This document shows positions 1-11,961 of a stretch of 64,000 nucleotides of DNA, one piece after another (positions within the stretch are counted from its first letter, which is position 1; every line of letters begins with the position of its first letter). Made by a program: the position numbers and the translations under genes. The stretch covers positions 40,502,118 to 40,566,117 of the forward strand of contig NC_053149.1 of assembly GCF_016808335.1 (NCBI RefSeq), given 5' to 3'. The notes beneath the pieces are model-generated. The model saw only the letters and a program-made list of their open reading frames with translations, was not told where the DNA came from and ran no database searches. Source of the DNA: Panicum virgatum (lineage: Eukaryota > Streptophyta > Magnoliopsida > Poales > Poaceae).

Positions 1-200
1 GTTCTCTTCAAAATTCCAAATCTTTACAAAATTCTCCAACCACATCGGATCTTTGAATGCAGACACGAAGTATTAAATATAACTAAATAAAATAATTAAT
101 TACATAATTTTTTTGTAATTATATGACAAAATAATAATTACCAAATACAAATGAAAATATTACAATATTTTACAGGGTCACTTTTATGCAACTAATCCAG
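1..200. mobile_element. MITE fragment cut by the left edge
   Basis: AT-rich stretch carrying the phrases CACATCGGATCTTTGAATGC and CACGAAGTATTAAATATAAC. These resemble the subterminal part of a very common grass MITE, and a second member lies at 40312-40528. The outer terminus is missing because the window starts inside the element, and I see no clean right end. Membership rests on phrase similarity only. Confidence 0.5.
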
Positions 201-421
201 GCCTACTAGCAGAAATTTTGAACGAGGAACCAAACCGGCAGGAATTTACTCAGGATTGGATGGGATGCAGAAGGTGGAGAAGGAAGAAATGGAAACCATA
301 TAGTCTATACTCCAATAAATCATCCACATACACTGTTGTCAAGTGAGAAGAGAAGCAAGAAAAAAGAAAGAGAAAGTTGAAACGAAATTTTTTCTCTCTA
401 CCCCCGCCCAAACCAAATCCA

Positions 422-1354
422 TCAAAACGACCAAATCCAGATCTTGATGCGGACCTTACACTTTGCGTCCGTCGGCGTCATCTTCCCGCCGCCGGAGGAA
501 GAGGACGGCGAGGAAGAGGAGGACGTCCGGACGACCGACCGCGGGGCCCGCCCGCGGGCCGGCGCCGGCGAGGCGGCGACGACGACGGTGGGCTCGGCGT
601 CCGGCGCGGGGGCGGGCGCGGGCGGCGGGGTGGGCTTGGCGAGCCCCGCGGAGAACCCCGCGCAGAGGACGCGGACGTTGATGCGCTTCGACTTGAACCG
701 CCCGATCTGGAACCCCACCTTGGCGTCCATCTCCGCGGACATGGCGTGGGACTTCCTGGATCTGAGCGCGGCCGCCTGCACGGGGTCGATGGTGGCCGCG
801 GTGGCGGAGGCGGCGCCGCGGATGACGGTCGTGTTGCCCGCCGCGTGCAGGAACCCCGGGACCACGCCGTCGCCCAGGGGCGCGCCGTCCGCGGCGAAGG
901 ACGCCGCCATGTCGCCGTACGCGAACGCGATCTTCTCGTTCGGGTTGCGCGCCGTCACCGTGAAGTCGATGCGGGAGGTGAGCGCGTCGGAGTCGGACAC
1001 GTTCAGTGCCGCCAGCCGCAGCGAGGTCACCGCGAAGCTGGGCGGCTGCGGGCGGTACACCACGTAGAACACCCCCGCGGCGATGGCGCCCAGGAGCACC
1101 AGGCCCACCAGCACCAGCGTCAGCCACAGGCAGCACGCGCAGCACCACCCGCGCGCGCTCCGCCGGGGGCGCCGGGGAGGGGGCCGCGACTGCGCGGGCT
1201 TCGGCCGGTACATCGGCGGGGGAGGAACGCGGCCGCCGGGCAGCACGGACGGCGGCGCTGGCCGGGGCGGCCCCCCGGCGCCGCCGTTCGCCGTGCCGTT
1301 GGTGGCGCGCACGGGGACCGGCTTCGAGGCCGGCGCGTACGCGCGGTCGCCCAT
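422..1354 (-). CDS. NDR1/HIN1-like (NHL, LEA_2) membrane protein
   Basis: Single-exon gene for 310 residues. Seen: a proline- and arginine-rich cytosolic N-terminus (residues 1-68, several PPP runs), a Trp/Cys patch RGWCCACC at 68-75, one hydrophobic span at about 77-100 ending VFYVVYRPQPPSF, then a LEA_2-like region at about 108-235 with VTARNPNEKIAFAYGD and two N-glycosylation sequons (N118, N174). An Ala/Pro/Ser-rich linker at 240-290 precedes the C-terminal KCKVRIKIWIWSF, which resembles the ends of NHL/YLS9-like proteins. Known for the family: small single-pass, usually plasma-membrane proteins linked to defence and stress. Start choice: first ATG of the frame, about 130 bases below a TATA box. 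The low-complexity linker is longer than I expect for the family. The many other long frames over this gene are GC-bias shadows. The family call is firm; the specific function is not. Confidence 0.9.
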   Translation of the reverse strand: MGDRAYAPASKPVPVRATNGTANGGAGGPPRPAPPSVLPGGRVPPPPMYRPKPAQSRPPPRRPRRSARGWCCACCLWLTLVLVGLVLLGAIAAGVFYVVYRPQPPSFAVTSLRLAALNVSDSDALTSRIDFTVTARNPNEKIAFAYGDMAASFAADGAPLGDGVVPGFLHAAGNTTVIRGAASATAATIDPVQAAALRSRKSHAMSAEMDAKVGFQIGRFKSKRINVRVLCAGFSAGLAKPTPPPAPAPAPDAEPTVVVAASPAPARGRAPRSVVRTSSSSSPSSSSGGGKMTPTDAKCKVRIKIWIWSF

Positions 1355-1483
1355 TGCTTCAGCCTCCGGCCCTCGCGGCGGCCTCGCTTCTTGGCTGCCG
1401 CTGCTGCTGGGGGGAAGGGATGGAGATGGAGCACAAGTCCAGAAAGGGGTGAGGAGTAAAGGAGCTGCTAGCTAGGACTGTGG

Positions 1484-1496
1484 CCATTTATATATA
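1484..1496 (-). promoter_or_regulatory. TATA box of the NHL gene
   Basis: Read on the minus strand this is TATATATAAATGG, about 130 bases upstream of the NHL start codon. That spacing suits a plant core promoter with a 5' UTR of about 100 bases. The match is good, but start-site mapping is absent. Confidence 0.55.
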
Positions 1497-1499
1497 CAC

Positions 1500-2950
1500 T
1501 GTATATATTTTTGTGTGCTTCCTTCTTTTCCCTTCTTTTTCTTTTCTTTCACTCATCCCCTGCTGCTGCTACGGGTCACCCGGCCTCCTTGTAGATGAGC
1601 GAGGAAGGGACGGTTTTTCTGGTCTTTCTTTATTGGTTTCCCGGTTATCTTTTTGTCTCGAGCAAGTGGTGAGAAATACTCGTATGCTTAAACTTGTTTA
1701 GATTTAGTGATATAACAATCAAGGAGTAGATGCTATTAATTAATTATGCTAAAATTAGATTTCTCATAGTTCTCACATATTTTTATAAATATATAAGGTT
1801 TATGTTGATGTTTTTGATCATACCACAATGATAAGTAGAGTGGTAATTTTATAGCGCGCCGTCGTATTTAATATTGATACCATAAGTTTTGCAAAGAGTG
1901 ATGGTACGGCCACAAAATAAGTAATGATAGACAAAATAAGTAAAGTAAGAAGTACTTTGTGGATACTTTTATGCTGAAGATGTTGACCTACCTTTTATTT
2001 ATTATGGATATAAGGGTTGTGTGATTTACTTTTGTTTAACACAAAAATGTAAAATGTGATTTTGGGTTCTTATTAAGAGATCATGGAGGGACTTTTTTTT
2101 CTTTTCTCCGTCTCAAGATATGCTGGAATGCTTGATCTTGTCTGGGTTTAGTGTGGTAAATCGAGGAGCATATCATGATTAGAATTCCTAACAAAACTCT
2201 ATAAACATGCATATCATGAGATTTATGTTGTTTTTTGACCGTGTCATAGAGATGGGTACGTACCGATAATATTTGTAGGCCATATTGTATTTAACAATAT
2301 AATGTCAAATATGCTTGCAAACAGTATTACTAAAGCGACAAAATAATAAAATTATTAAATTAAGACATACTCTGTGGATGCTTTGCATTGAAGTTGTAGC
2401 TTCTATTTAAGGATAACAGATGCGAAAAGGAGATATAAAGACTATGTGACTTATGTCTGTCTAATAATAACAAAGACGTTACATATTACGGATGTGATGA
2501 TGACATAAGAGATAGCAAAACCGTGCCGGCATAGCTAACCTACAAATGCCATATAGCCAGCTTTCCAGTGGGGTCAACCGACCACGTTGAATTTTGGAAA
2601 AAGCAATGATAATCACTGATAGTAGTTGTTAATAATGCTTGATAACCCCATCATTTGATATACATGACCCCTGCGAACTTTTATTCTATCTCTACCCCTG
2701 AATATAGCAAAGTGAAACACACCATTATGTACTACGCATTTCCAGAAGATGGATCTTTAGCGACCCTTTAACAAAAATTTTGCGAGTCTTTTATGTTTAT
2801 TTATTGTCTTCTAGTAGATTAGAAACTTGATGTTTTCTGTTGGAAGCAATTGTCCTCGTAGCAATATTGCTAAGGCTAAGCTTTCTTTAGTGACGCTGAT
2901 GGGATTGTCCTCTTACTTCAAGATAAAATGATACATTAAGATGCAAAGAT
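1500..2950. other. intergenic, no gene recognised
   Basis: AT-rich upstream region of the NHL gene. Short runs such as ACAAAATAAGTAA recur, and two loosely similar stretches (about 1850-2040 and 2260-2470) share phrases like CATACTCTGTGGATGCTTT versus TACTTTGTGGATACTTTTAT, which suggests an old local duplication. I see no coding signal and no clear element termini. Confidence 0.5.
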
Positions 2951-2952
2951 TA

Positions 2953-3238
2953 GAGCATCTCCAGTACACTACTTATTCCTCATATCCTATATTTTCTCTC
3001 TCTCCATTATCAATAACACTTTTTATATTTTTTATAGCAACTGCTGTAGCAGATTACTCAAAGGATAGGGTGGAGAGAGAAACCCCCTATATTTAAGGGA
3101 GAGGGAGGTGTGTTTTGGCGATTACCAAATTTTTTTAGTATTAGCGATGGAATTGTTAGTCTGCTAGAGCACCTTCCATTATCTAAAGGATAGGCTTTTG
3201 GTATTGGGGAGAGAGATGGTAGTCTGCTGGAGATGCTC
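2953..3238. mobile_element. MITE with GAGCATCTCCAG inverted ends
   Basis: The left end GAGCATCTCCAG (2953) is matched by its reverse complement CTGGAGATGCTC ending at 3238, giving a 286-base AT-rich element without coding capacity. This terminus is very common in grass MITEs. The flanks do not give an unambiguous target duplication, so I do not assign a superfamily. A related fragment, GCATCTCCAACAGACTATC, occurs near 37615. Confidence 0.7.
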
Positions 3239-3239
3239 G

Positions 3240-4560
3240 ATTTAGGTTCGTAATCACCACGATGATGGTAAACAAGTGGGGTCATGATGTGGGTGGTGAC
3301 TGAAAGTAACATGAAAATATAAAACCATTTTAGTGGAGAAGAGGACGGAATATGACATGTTCTTTTTTAGTTACATTAATAATATATTGTGCGAGATGAT
3401 TTGAACCTTTTCTACTAACGGAATAAAAGCAAGATCTCCATCCACCCCCGCACAAACCTTGTTCAAGATGAAAAGGGGAAGAAATCCTACGTCCATCGAA
3501 TTGCTTGTACACATCTGAAACATTTAAATACCATTCCGCATCATCTGAAAACCGGCACTTCTTGGAGCCAGGCTCATGACTCCACCATTATTTACCTCAT
3601 GAAAGTATGAAACTTACCCGAAAGGCTTCGGTTGCTAACTAATTATAGCTACGTGTCGAGCCCAGGCGCGCCATGGAGTACCATACTGTTCATTAGCTTT
3701 AGCAATGATGATTTAGCATCGCCATTAGAGAGTGTCAGGCCATTAAACCAAAGCCCCCCGGTACAAGCAGGCGTACAGTACTCCAGCCGTATCTAGACGG
3801 CGCGCAGTACCAGTACCACCACCACTACCCTAGCTGTACGCGCGTATAGGTCCGTCCAAAGCTCCAGGCTCGCACCCATCGGTCGCGTACAAGCATTCGC
3901 GAGTCCGGATCGAAAACCGGAGGCCGTGTACTGCCGCCGTCTTTTGTACGTATGCGCGCCCGGGCCCGGCTCATGAATACGCGCGCGCCGCATGATTTCC
4001 GGGCCGGCCGGGCCCACCGCACAGCAGGTAGTAGGTATGCGTACGTGTACGGGGAGCCAGCTGGTTTATACGGGGCGCGGTCGAGTAGCCGGTGGGGGTG
4101 CCGCGCGCGGCGCCCGCACATGGAGACGGGGGCCCCCAGCGCCCCCGCGCATGTGCGCCGGCGCGGGCGCGCGCGGCGGACGGCGGCGATGGGGCGGCGC
4201 GGGGAGCCCGGGATCGTATGCCATGCCGCGGCGGCGGCGCAACACGAGGTGGCGGCCGGCCGGACTGGTGGGGAGTTTTGGAGTGTCCGAGTCTCAACTC
4301 AACGGATAGGCGAGTGGGTTTTTTCGTTGTCTGATGAAGACACGCGTGAGCTCGATCGGCCGTCGTCCGGTCGTCCCTGCCGCGTGACTCCGAGGCCTGC
4401 TGTGTGCCTGGGCCGTCGCCTCGAGCCCTCGAGGCTCGAGTAAGCGCAGCTTAATGTTTGTTTCATTCCCCCCAGATTCTGCAGCATTATAATATAGTTG
4501 GTAATCTTGTGTGGAGTTTGTCTTGCGTTTTGTATCTATTAATTTTTTTCTTTGTTTTCA
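3240..4560. other. intergenic with a GC-rich block
   Basis: Nothing recognisable as a gene. From about 3780 to 4450 the base composition becomes strongly GC-rich with many CGCG runs, which creates overlapping open frames on both strands. None resembles a known protein or has a promoter I can defend. The block sits directly upstream of the DRG-like pseudogene and may be promoter or 5' DNA carried with it. Confidence 0.4.
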
Positions 4561-4565
4561 TACAG

Positions 4566-5550
4566 AATATCATCTTGGACAAATGAAGGCAAAGTTAGCA
4601 AAAGCTGGGGACACAACTATTGGAGCCTCCGAAGGTAATCGATGGATCGAGAAACTACATCAGCATCTTGAATTTTCGTTTATAATATTTTTGCATTGTA
4701 ATTTGAGTAACTCATTAGATCATCAAGTAAAGCTGTTAGGTTGATATTTCTTCATTCCTTCAAAACTTTCTAAGTGGTAATATAGTACAAAAACAAAAAG
4801 GCTAAGTCGTATTTACATGGGAGTTCCTTGCATTTGCTTCGTCACACCTGACTTTTCTTATTTTGGGCATACAGGGTTCCAGTGGAGGAGGAGATGGTTT
4901 TGAAGTCACAAAGTTTGGTCCTGGTCGTGTTGCACTGATTGGATTTCCCAGGTCTACCACCTTTTGCCTGTGACTTGAGTACTGTAGAATGTTGTGTTTC
5001 AATCCTCAGTTTCTACAATTGGATCTGTGACATATGTACTCTGTTGTGTTTAATTGTAGTACAGTGTATTTGACATACATCATCTGCTGCCTTGTACTTT
5101 CGAGGCATTTATGTCTGTGAGCCTTGTACTTTCGATGCATTTATGTTTGTGAAACTAACTCTCATAACTATTGCCTTGTATATCTATAAATTAGAAATGT
5201 GAATAATGATGAACTGATCCGATTCGTATTTTATGCCGGACGTTCCTTTGCTTAATACTACTGTGTCCCTTTCTTTCATGTAAGTCTTACTAACATAAGC
5301 TGAAGTTTAATTATTTTTGGTGATGCAAAGCATAAAATGGTCAATTCAGTCAACCTCTCATATTATAATGTCAATATGTCTTGCGTGTTTTGACCAGCGG
5401 GATATATTTTGCAGTATTGGAAAGTCAACTCTTTTAACTATGTTGACCGGGACACACTCTGAAGCTACATCATATGAGTTCACAACCCTGACTTGCATTC
5501 CTGGAATTATTCATTACAATGATACCAAAATCAAACTTCTTAATCTCTAA
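4566..5550 (+). pseudogene. fragment of a DRG-type GTPase (DRG2-like)
   Basis: Three exon-like pieces with intact splice borders: 4566-4634 (AG before, GT after), 4875-4951 and 5415-5550. They encode YHLGQMKAKLAK, then GSSGGGDGFEVTKFG and RVALIGFP, then IGKSTLLTMLTGTHSEATSY and FTTLTCIPGIIHYNDTKIKL. This is the N-terminal coil and the G1 region (GFPSxGKST after splicing) of a developmentally regulated GTP-binding protein. In the first piece the family residues TQLLEPPK are readable only after a one-base shift near 4610, so an insertion breaks the frame. The last piece stops at TAA 5548-5550, where family members read LDLPGI. The G3, G4 and TGS parts are absent. Introns are kept, so this is a DNA-level fragment rather than a retrocopy. 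Not functional as a GTPase. Confidence 0.85.
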
Positions 5551-5839
5551 CAGAACGTGTAGACTCACACTCCGTCTTCAGAGTCTTCTTCATCAGCCGT
5601 TACATCTCCCCCCGGAAAATGAGCTACAGTTATTTATAATATATAATAAGTAAACAAAAGGGACACACAGAGAAAGGGACATACCTAATCAAATGATGTG
5701 CTTCAAGATAGGCAATGACGAAAGCTATAACGACGCCCCCCCTCCCCCCAACGGTAAAAGCAAAGGTGCTCTCCCGTCAGGACGTGAAAAGAAGGATAAG
5801 GGGAGCATTTCACTATAGTACGTGATCTTCTTTTGACTC

Positions 5840-6028
5840 CAGGGGCGGATCCAGCGTGGGGGCAGGGGGGGGGGGGGGGCTCGAGCCCCCCTCCCCCATG
5901 CATCACATGGAGCCCCCCCGGGATGAGGTAGAGGAAGAAGAATATGAGGAAGAAAAAGAAGAAAAAGAGATGGAGGAAGAAGAAAGAGAAATAAGCCCTC
6001 CAATGTTCAATTCTTGGATCCGCCACTG
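5840..6028. mobile_element. hAT-type MITE with 8-bp target duplication
   Basis: The termini are CAGGGGCGGATCCAG (left) and, read inward from the right, CAGTGGCGGATCCAAG. The element is 189 bases and is flanked by perfect 8-base repeats TTTGACTC at 5832-5839 and 6029-6036, the target size of hAT elements. Inside are a G run, a C-rich stretch and a long purine (GAA/GGA) tract. The open frames over it are artefacts of that tract. Confidence 0.92.
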
Positions 6029-6039
6029 TTTGACTCGCA

Positions 6040-7834
6040 TAAACAAATGTAACTGGAGCATAAGCCTCAATCAGATGCAGCTTTTTTAACTAGAATTACA
6101 ATGTAGTCTGATGTGATTTTGCAAGGTCATCGAGGTGGTAACTTTCTTTAGGCATAATGAAAAACTAAATACACATCAGCTCATACAATGTGGCTGCCTT
6201 AATGTCATAAGGGGATCTAAACATAAAGAAAAAAAAGATCTAGTTGGGTTGACCGGTTCATATTGAACAATTACACGATGTTACTTCTTTTTGTTAAATA
6301 TATCCATGACAACCCAACACATTAATTAGGACATAGGCATGGCAAGCCAAGCATTACACAGTGGCGGCCGGGGGTGAATTTCTTTGCAAAAACGTGTACA
6401 GATTTATCAACTTGATATCAATCGACCTTTGATTATTATCTACATCACGGCCCTCCATATCTAGTTTGAATCTGCCAAGCAAGTTTTGTGATGTTATCAT
6501 AATAAATGAAGGCTTATTAACTAGTACGTGGCAATTATACATAAGCCGAAACTGTTTCCATTTCCTTAAAGTAAGGATCACCATAAGCAGGGGTGTAGCC
6601 ATAGGGAGCACCCAGGGGCCTGGCCCCCCTATGGTTCCGAAATTTGTATTGAAAATTTGATCAAATTTTTAAATAAATTAGCACGATTAGCCCTACCTAA
6701 TAATAAAAAAAATAAATTCGTGGCTAGGACCTTGACCATAAACTTGCTAGCCTTAGTGAAATCAACGGTCTCAGTTCCATCCTAGCAATGTGTGTGAAAA
6801 AAATAGAGTGCTTCCCACCACTTGCATCCTAAGCCCTCATCGCACAAATCGTTCTTCCTCCCTTGTACATCCATACACCGATACACGTACGCAGGGCAAT
6901 GTTCGCTGCCGGCCGCTTAAAAAGACAACGTCCTTTCCGTATGCAGGCATTCTGCAGGCTTGGGCGCAGAGGATCTCACGGCGGCGCCGTTAATGGGACT
7001 GGCGGCAGGCGAGACGAGCTGAGATGAGGCGAGGCGATAAGCCGATAATGCTCGCCCCGTTAGATTAGCGCGCATAATCATTTCGGCTGGGCGGGTAGAC
7101 AGAGACAGGGACAGCGTGGCGGGGCCAGACAAGAGTCCTCGCGGCCTTCCTCCTGCATCCATCGTTTCCCAAATCCCAAGTCCAACAGAGGACATGCAGG
7201 TCTACCACCATTGGAGTAACATGGACGCCCTCGTTGACCAGGTCAGGGGCGACCACGACAGCCTGATTGTGTTCCACCAATATGGAGTAAAAAAAGCGAT
7301 TTTTTTTTTACTCCTGTCAGCTGCTGCTGGTGGCTAGCAGTCGGCAAGTAGTTCCTTCAGTTTAATATATATTGCTGCTAATAGTATATTTTATTTTTGC
7401 GTCTGCGGGTGCCACTCGATCAGCTTAGTGCTGGCATCAGATAGATAGCCGCCGTCAACTGATTAGGTAATTAAGGTGTTAATAATGTTACGGTAGCAGC
7501 AACTAACACGTGATGGATGGTATGGTATCCCAGGTTGTGGGTGGCAGCGAGGAATCGAATGCGTGAGGGTTGAGGACGACTTATTATGGCAGTTTTAATG
7601 TAAAGTTTCATGGTAATTATGTCAGATAAGTTATATAGTGATGAAACTCTCCTCACATCTCATAAAACCTTATTTTTTTTTCGCTTTATCATGTCAGCAA
7701 AATTGTCGATATTTAATACTATAAAATTCTACATAAATTTTTTAATTGAGACTAACCTTAGTTTTCAACATTGTATCGTTGGCAACAGAATTTATAATAT
7801 AATAATGGATCGGACGTCCGCCTTCTACCGTCGT
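6040..7834. other. intergenic, no gene recognised
   Basis: Mostly AT-rich non-coding DNA. At 6588-6601 there is CAGGGGTGTAGCCA, which resembles one terminus of a hAT element, but I cannot find its partner. At 7080-7340 is a short, more GC-rich stretch with open frames on both strands and no recognisable domain. No promoter or RNA gene is evident. Confidence 0.4.
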
Positions 7835-7837
7835 ATT

Positions 7838-9576
7838 CACTACGGGAGACTTCAAAGCACACGGCAAAGCCCTATATGCACACGGCAAAAGGCTTTGCCG
7901 TGTGCCGCACACGACAAAGAGCACACGACATTCAGACGTCGGCAAAGGCATCGTTTGCCGTGTGCCATTTATCGGGCAAACGGCAAAGCCTTTGCCGTGT
8001 GCCAAAACTGACACTCGGCAAACAATTTTCCAAAAAAATAAAAAAAACATCGGCAGCCGCTGCAGTGGCAGTGCCGGCCACCACAACCACGCCGCCGGCC
8101 ACCGTCACCACCACCACGCCGGCCCGCCAGGAGAGGAGGCGCCGCCGCTCGTGGTCTCGCCGCCGCCGCCGCCCGCGGATGCCCCCGCCGGCCAGCCAGG
8201 AGAGGAGGCGCCACCGCTCGTGGCCGCGCCCCCGCCGCCGCTGCCCCTGCCGGCCGCCGCCTCCCACGGGCGCCCCAGCCGGCCGTGGCTGGGCCGCCGA
8301 CGCCCACGGGCACCCCCGCCAGTCGGCATTCGGGGCCGGGCCGTCGCCTCCCGCGAGCGCCCCAGCTGGCCGTGGCCGGTCCGCCGCCCATGGCCGCGCT
8401 GCCGCCGCCCCGCGGGCGCCTCCGCCGGCCGCCGTTTGGGGCTGTGCCGCCGCCGCCCGCGGGCGCCCCCGCCGGCCGTGGCCGGGCCGCCACCTCCCGT
8501 GGGCGTCCCCGCCGCCCATGGCCACGTCGCCGTTCGGGGCCGCGCCGTCCGGGGCCGCGCCGCCGTTCGGGGCCACGCCGTCCGGGGCCGCGCCGGCCAC
8601 CACTCGGGGCTGCGCCGCTGCAACTGTCGGCAGAGATGGATGGGAGAGAAATGTGAGGGGTGGGAGAGAAATGAGAGGGGGCTGATCCGGTGGTGGAGGA
8701 GGGGACCAATAGTAGAGCCCCATTTGAAGGGATGGATTGATGACATGGCATCTTTGCCGTGTGCCCAATTCCAGCCCACGGCAAAGTTTTATTTTTCTAA
8801 AATTGTTTGAAATGTATTTATTTAATTAAATATAGCAAATAAATACAAAAAATTCCAAATTTTAATATGGAGTACCACATGTTGTATGTGAAGAGTAGAA
8901 AAACTTTCGAAGTCGAACTCAAATTCGACCGTCACTTTTACTCCAAACTTAACTGCATCCTTCTCAAATCTCCGAGTCTTCTCCAGAGATGTTTCCATTT
9001 GTAAGTATCGTACGTGAAAAAATTACAAAACCTACTCAATTTTTTACCACTGCCTCCACATATGATATAACGAGGTATTGACAAATAACATAATTTTCGT
9101 GACCGTGTTTTCTAGACAAGATGTTGATAATTTTTTTTCATTTCACGTGTAAGGCCTCAAACTGAGCTAAATAACATGAATATTATTTTTTCACTCATTT
9201 TATTCTATTATTTGAATAACTTGCAGTTCAAATATGACTTGATTCAAAAAATTGCTCGAAATGCAATTAATTAGTTATATATAGCAAAAAAAATTTAAAA
9301 ATGTACCCAATTTTAACTTGGGATACTACATGTTGTATGTGGTGGGTAGAGAAAGTTTCGAGGTGAGAAGAGAAAAAAAATTATAACTTTGCCATGTGCC
9401 GAAAATAACACACAGCAAACTATTTACTTTGCCGTGTGCAAAAAAAAGCACATGGCAAAGTCTTTACCGTGTGTTTTCACCGTGGCACACGGCAAATTGA
9501 CTCTTTGCCGTGTGTCCGACAAAAAGCACACGACAAACAGAGAGGCACACGGCATTCTAGCAATTTCCTGGAAGTG
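7838..9576. mobile_element. non-autonomous CACTA (En/Spm) element, ATT target duplication
   Basis: Starts CACTACGGGAGACTTC and ends, read inward, CACTTCCAGGAAATTGC. The 3-base sequence ATT flanks both ends (7835-7837 and 9577-9579), as expected for CACTA elements. Both subterminal regions hold many direct and inverted copies of TTTGCCGTGTGCC (7855-8020 and 9390-9555), the presumed transposase-binding repeats. The middle has a very GC-rich block (8080-8620) built from GCCGCC/CCGGCC runs, then AT-rich DNA. No transposase frame is present, so the element would depend on a relative elsewhere. The long open frames over 7876-8810 are composition artefacts. Confidence 0.9.
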
Positions 9577-9579
9577 ATT

Positions 9580-11955
9580 ACCGCTTGTTGGTCGCCAGTA
9601 CACTCTGCTAGTGCGTGCGTTCTGCCTTTTGGTGGGTTGGGTCGTGTCGGGTCCACTTCACGGCGTGTGTATACATGGCTGCCCACAAGGCCGCCACAAG
9701 CTTAATTTTGCGAAGAGAGACTAGCTGCTGTGTGAGAAATCGTATAAATTATTTCGACTAAACTGAATTATCATTCATCGATCAACCTAGTTTAAGTGAA
9801 ATAATTCCAGTACTCCCGGTATACGCCTTAAGCATCGTCCATGATCAACTCGCATACCGTTTGTACATACCATAGCAACCATCACAAGAATACATATGAG
9901 TGAAAAATTTTAAACTTTTGATTACAAGTAAAGTCTTAAACATCTTACAAAAACTCATGAATTCAAACTATAACATTAGCAACTAATCATTCGGGTTTTC
10001 TGCAATTAAAATGGTTCTTTATAGCTAAGATGTATTGTCGGTCTAGGTGGATATCTATAATGTTTTTCTTAGGTTCAGAGCTAAAAGGCAGCGGAAAGTT
10101 AGAGAGTATTAAGAAGTAATAACGATGTCCTTGCCCAAGACACCATTTGCATAAAGTTTGAGTGACTTCCACCATACATCGCATTGCCGGTTTCGGCGGG
10201 TTGACCATGTCCATCACTCCCTAGAAGAAAACCTACAAAACAACTTAAAGGCAACACCGTAAATAAATTTTGAACTTACAGGACTTATCCATAATAAAAT
10301 ACATTTGGTGGATGCATGAGACTAGTCAAGTTTTAACAATGATATATAAAAGTGTCAGCATAGATCATCAAGTGAATAAGCAAAATATATGACATCTATA
10401 TTTCTATGTCAAGCACCAATACAATTGCATAAGTAAAGTGATCATGTAATCATGAGCTCAATCTTTCATGAACTCCGTCATGAGACTCTACATTGGAGCG
10501 AACCTCAAAGAGCGTGCTCAATGACCTAGAGCGTGGCTATTGCAATAGGTTAATGCCCTGCAGGGGTGTACAAATTTTTCCACATGACACGAGACCACAA
10601 GCCATACTATCCGTCTGTCCGTAAGCAATGATTCACGTGTCAACGTTCGCATCCATCTCCAACGCTGAGACGAACGTCCGTGATGGACAGGTGCAACGGA
10701 ACCGTCAACTACATCCCATCACAAACCGCGCCGAATCTGCTCGGTGAAGGGTGATATGGTACGGAGCTACTTGGGTGGTTTCCAACCACTCCCACTAGTT
10801 CTAGGCCTACACGACTAGTTACATGACACACGAGTGGAAGGTATGCTCCATTCTATAAATCCGTGCCACATCAGGTACTCTGTGGACCTGGGTCTGACAA
10901 ATATGCCTTGTCATACATATTGTGCAATTTGAGAGTGCCATTTGAGGAAATTTATTTACTTTGCAAAAAATTGAAAAGCTTTGGATGAGAAGTTAAACAA
11001 GGAATCAGTAAGTCGTTCTCCACGTACCTCTCCACCTCTCGACAGCACAAAATAAGGAACAAGCAAATGCCCCATAAAAACTAAGATAAAATGGACAAGT
11101 TCATCGTGGACAACATATTTAATTCATTTGTCGCCTGTGGAAACTTGATATCCTTCCACAAGAAGCATTCGTTTTACTCATAAGGAACAATTTGATGAGA
11201 AACACATTGAAACAGTTGGCCCAGGTGACTACAACGATTCGGTTGGCGTAGAACCATTTATCGGGTATCAACATTAGGGAACCCAGGAGTAGACGGGAAA
11301 AGGTGCCATATGTTCTAATCAGGATGGTGATTAGGACGTTAAGCTCGCCTCGCTCGACCCCCGGAAGGAAGAGTTCGCCTCACCCAAACCAAGGGGTAGG
11401 AATATGGATATTTATCCATCATAAATTGGAATGGGCCATGCATGATGTATATTCTGCGAGCTTGATCTTGTTCATCACTAGGATAGTTCCAAATTTGACA
11501 GCGTAAACCAGGATCACATTCTACAATCAGAACACTAGCATTTGAATTTAATCTCTGAACTTTGAGTGGAGCAGAAGCTAGATCTTCTTCTAATTCATTT
11601 TATTCTAATTGAGGATTTTGATCAACTTTGTCATTATCATTTTGGCCTTCCACTTCCACAGATGCCCTCTTGTAGAAAGAAAGGAGTGAAGGTTTCTTTT
11701 AGGTTTTGCCTACAGGAATTTACTTTAATTTCATTAAAAATCCTATGCTAATATAAGACAAAAAATAGTTCAGGGGATATGTCTCAAGAAAATAGAACTT
11801 GCAGAATGCAGACTTGCTTACATTGGATTGAGTTGGAGGAACACGAACATGCTCAAGTACCTCACCAGCGTCAGCGGCCGCCATCGCCGTGCAGTCTGTG
11901 GCCTGCTTGCTATCGGCTTCCATCGTGGCAGGCAGGCAAGGCGGCGTCGGGGCAG
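9580..11955. other. intergenic, probable decayed retroelement DNA
   Basis: No coding signal I can defend. The stretch 10430-10920 (for example GCCCTGCAGGGGTGTACAAA near 10555 and ATGCCTTGTCATACAT near 10905) has the feel of the non-coding interior or LTR of large grass retrotransposon derivatives. I see neither LTR pair nor primer-binding site, so this is an impression only. Confidence 0.3.
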
Positions 11956-11961
11956 GCAGGT

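Noticed and set aside
377..1475. Long plus-strand and other minus-strand frames over the NHL gene
   Set aside because: They are Arg/Gly-rich shadows of the GC-rich 310-residue frame, which alone shows a membrane span and family motifs.
5703..6089. Phe-rich and Glu-rich frames
   Set aside because: They are the two strands of the purine tract inside the hAT MITE.
6588..6760. hAT element beginning CAGGGGTGTAGCC
   Set aside because: Only one terminus is seen; no inverted partner or 8-base duplication was found.
7876..8810. Overlapping 200-300 residue frames
   Set aside because: Composition artefacts of the GCC-repeat interior of a CACTA element; all frames are open at once and none has a domain.
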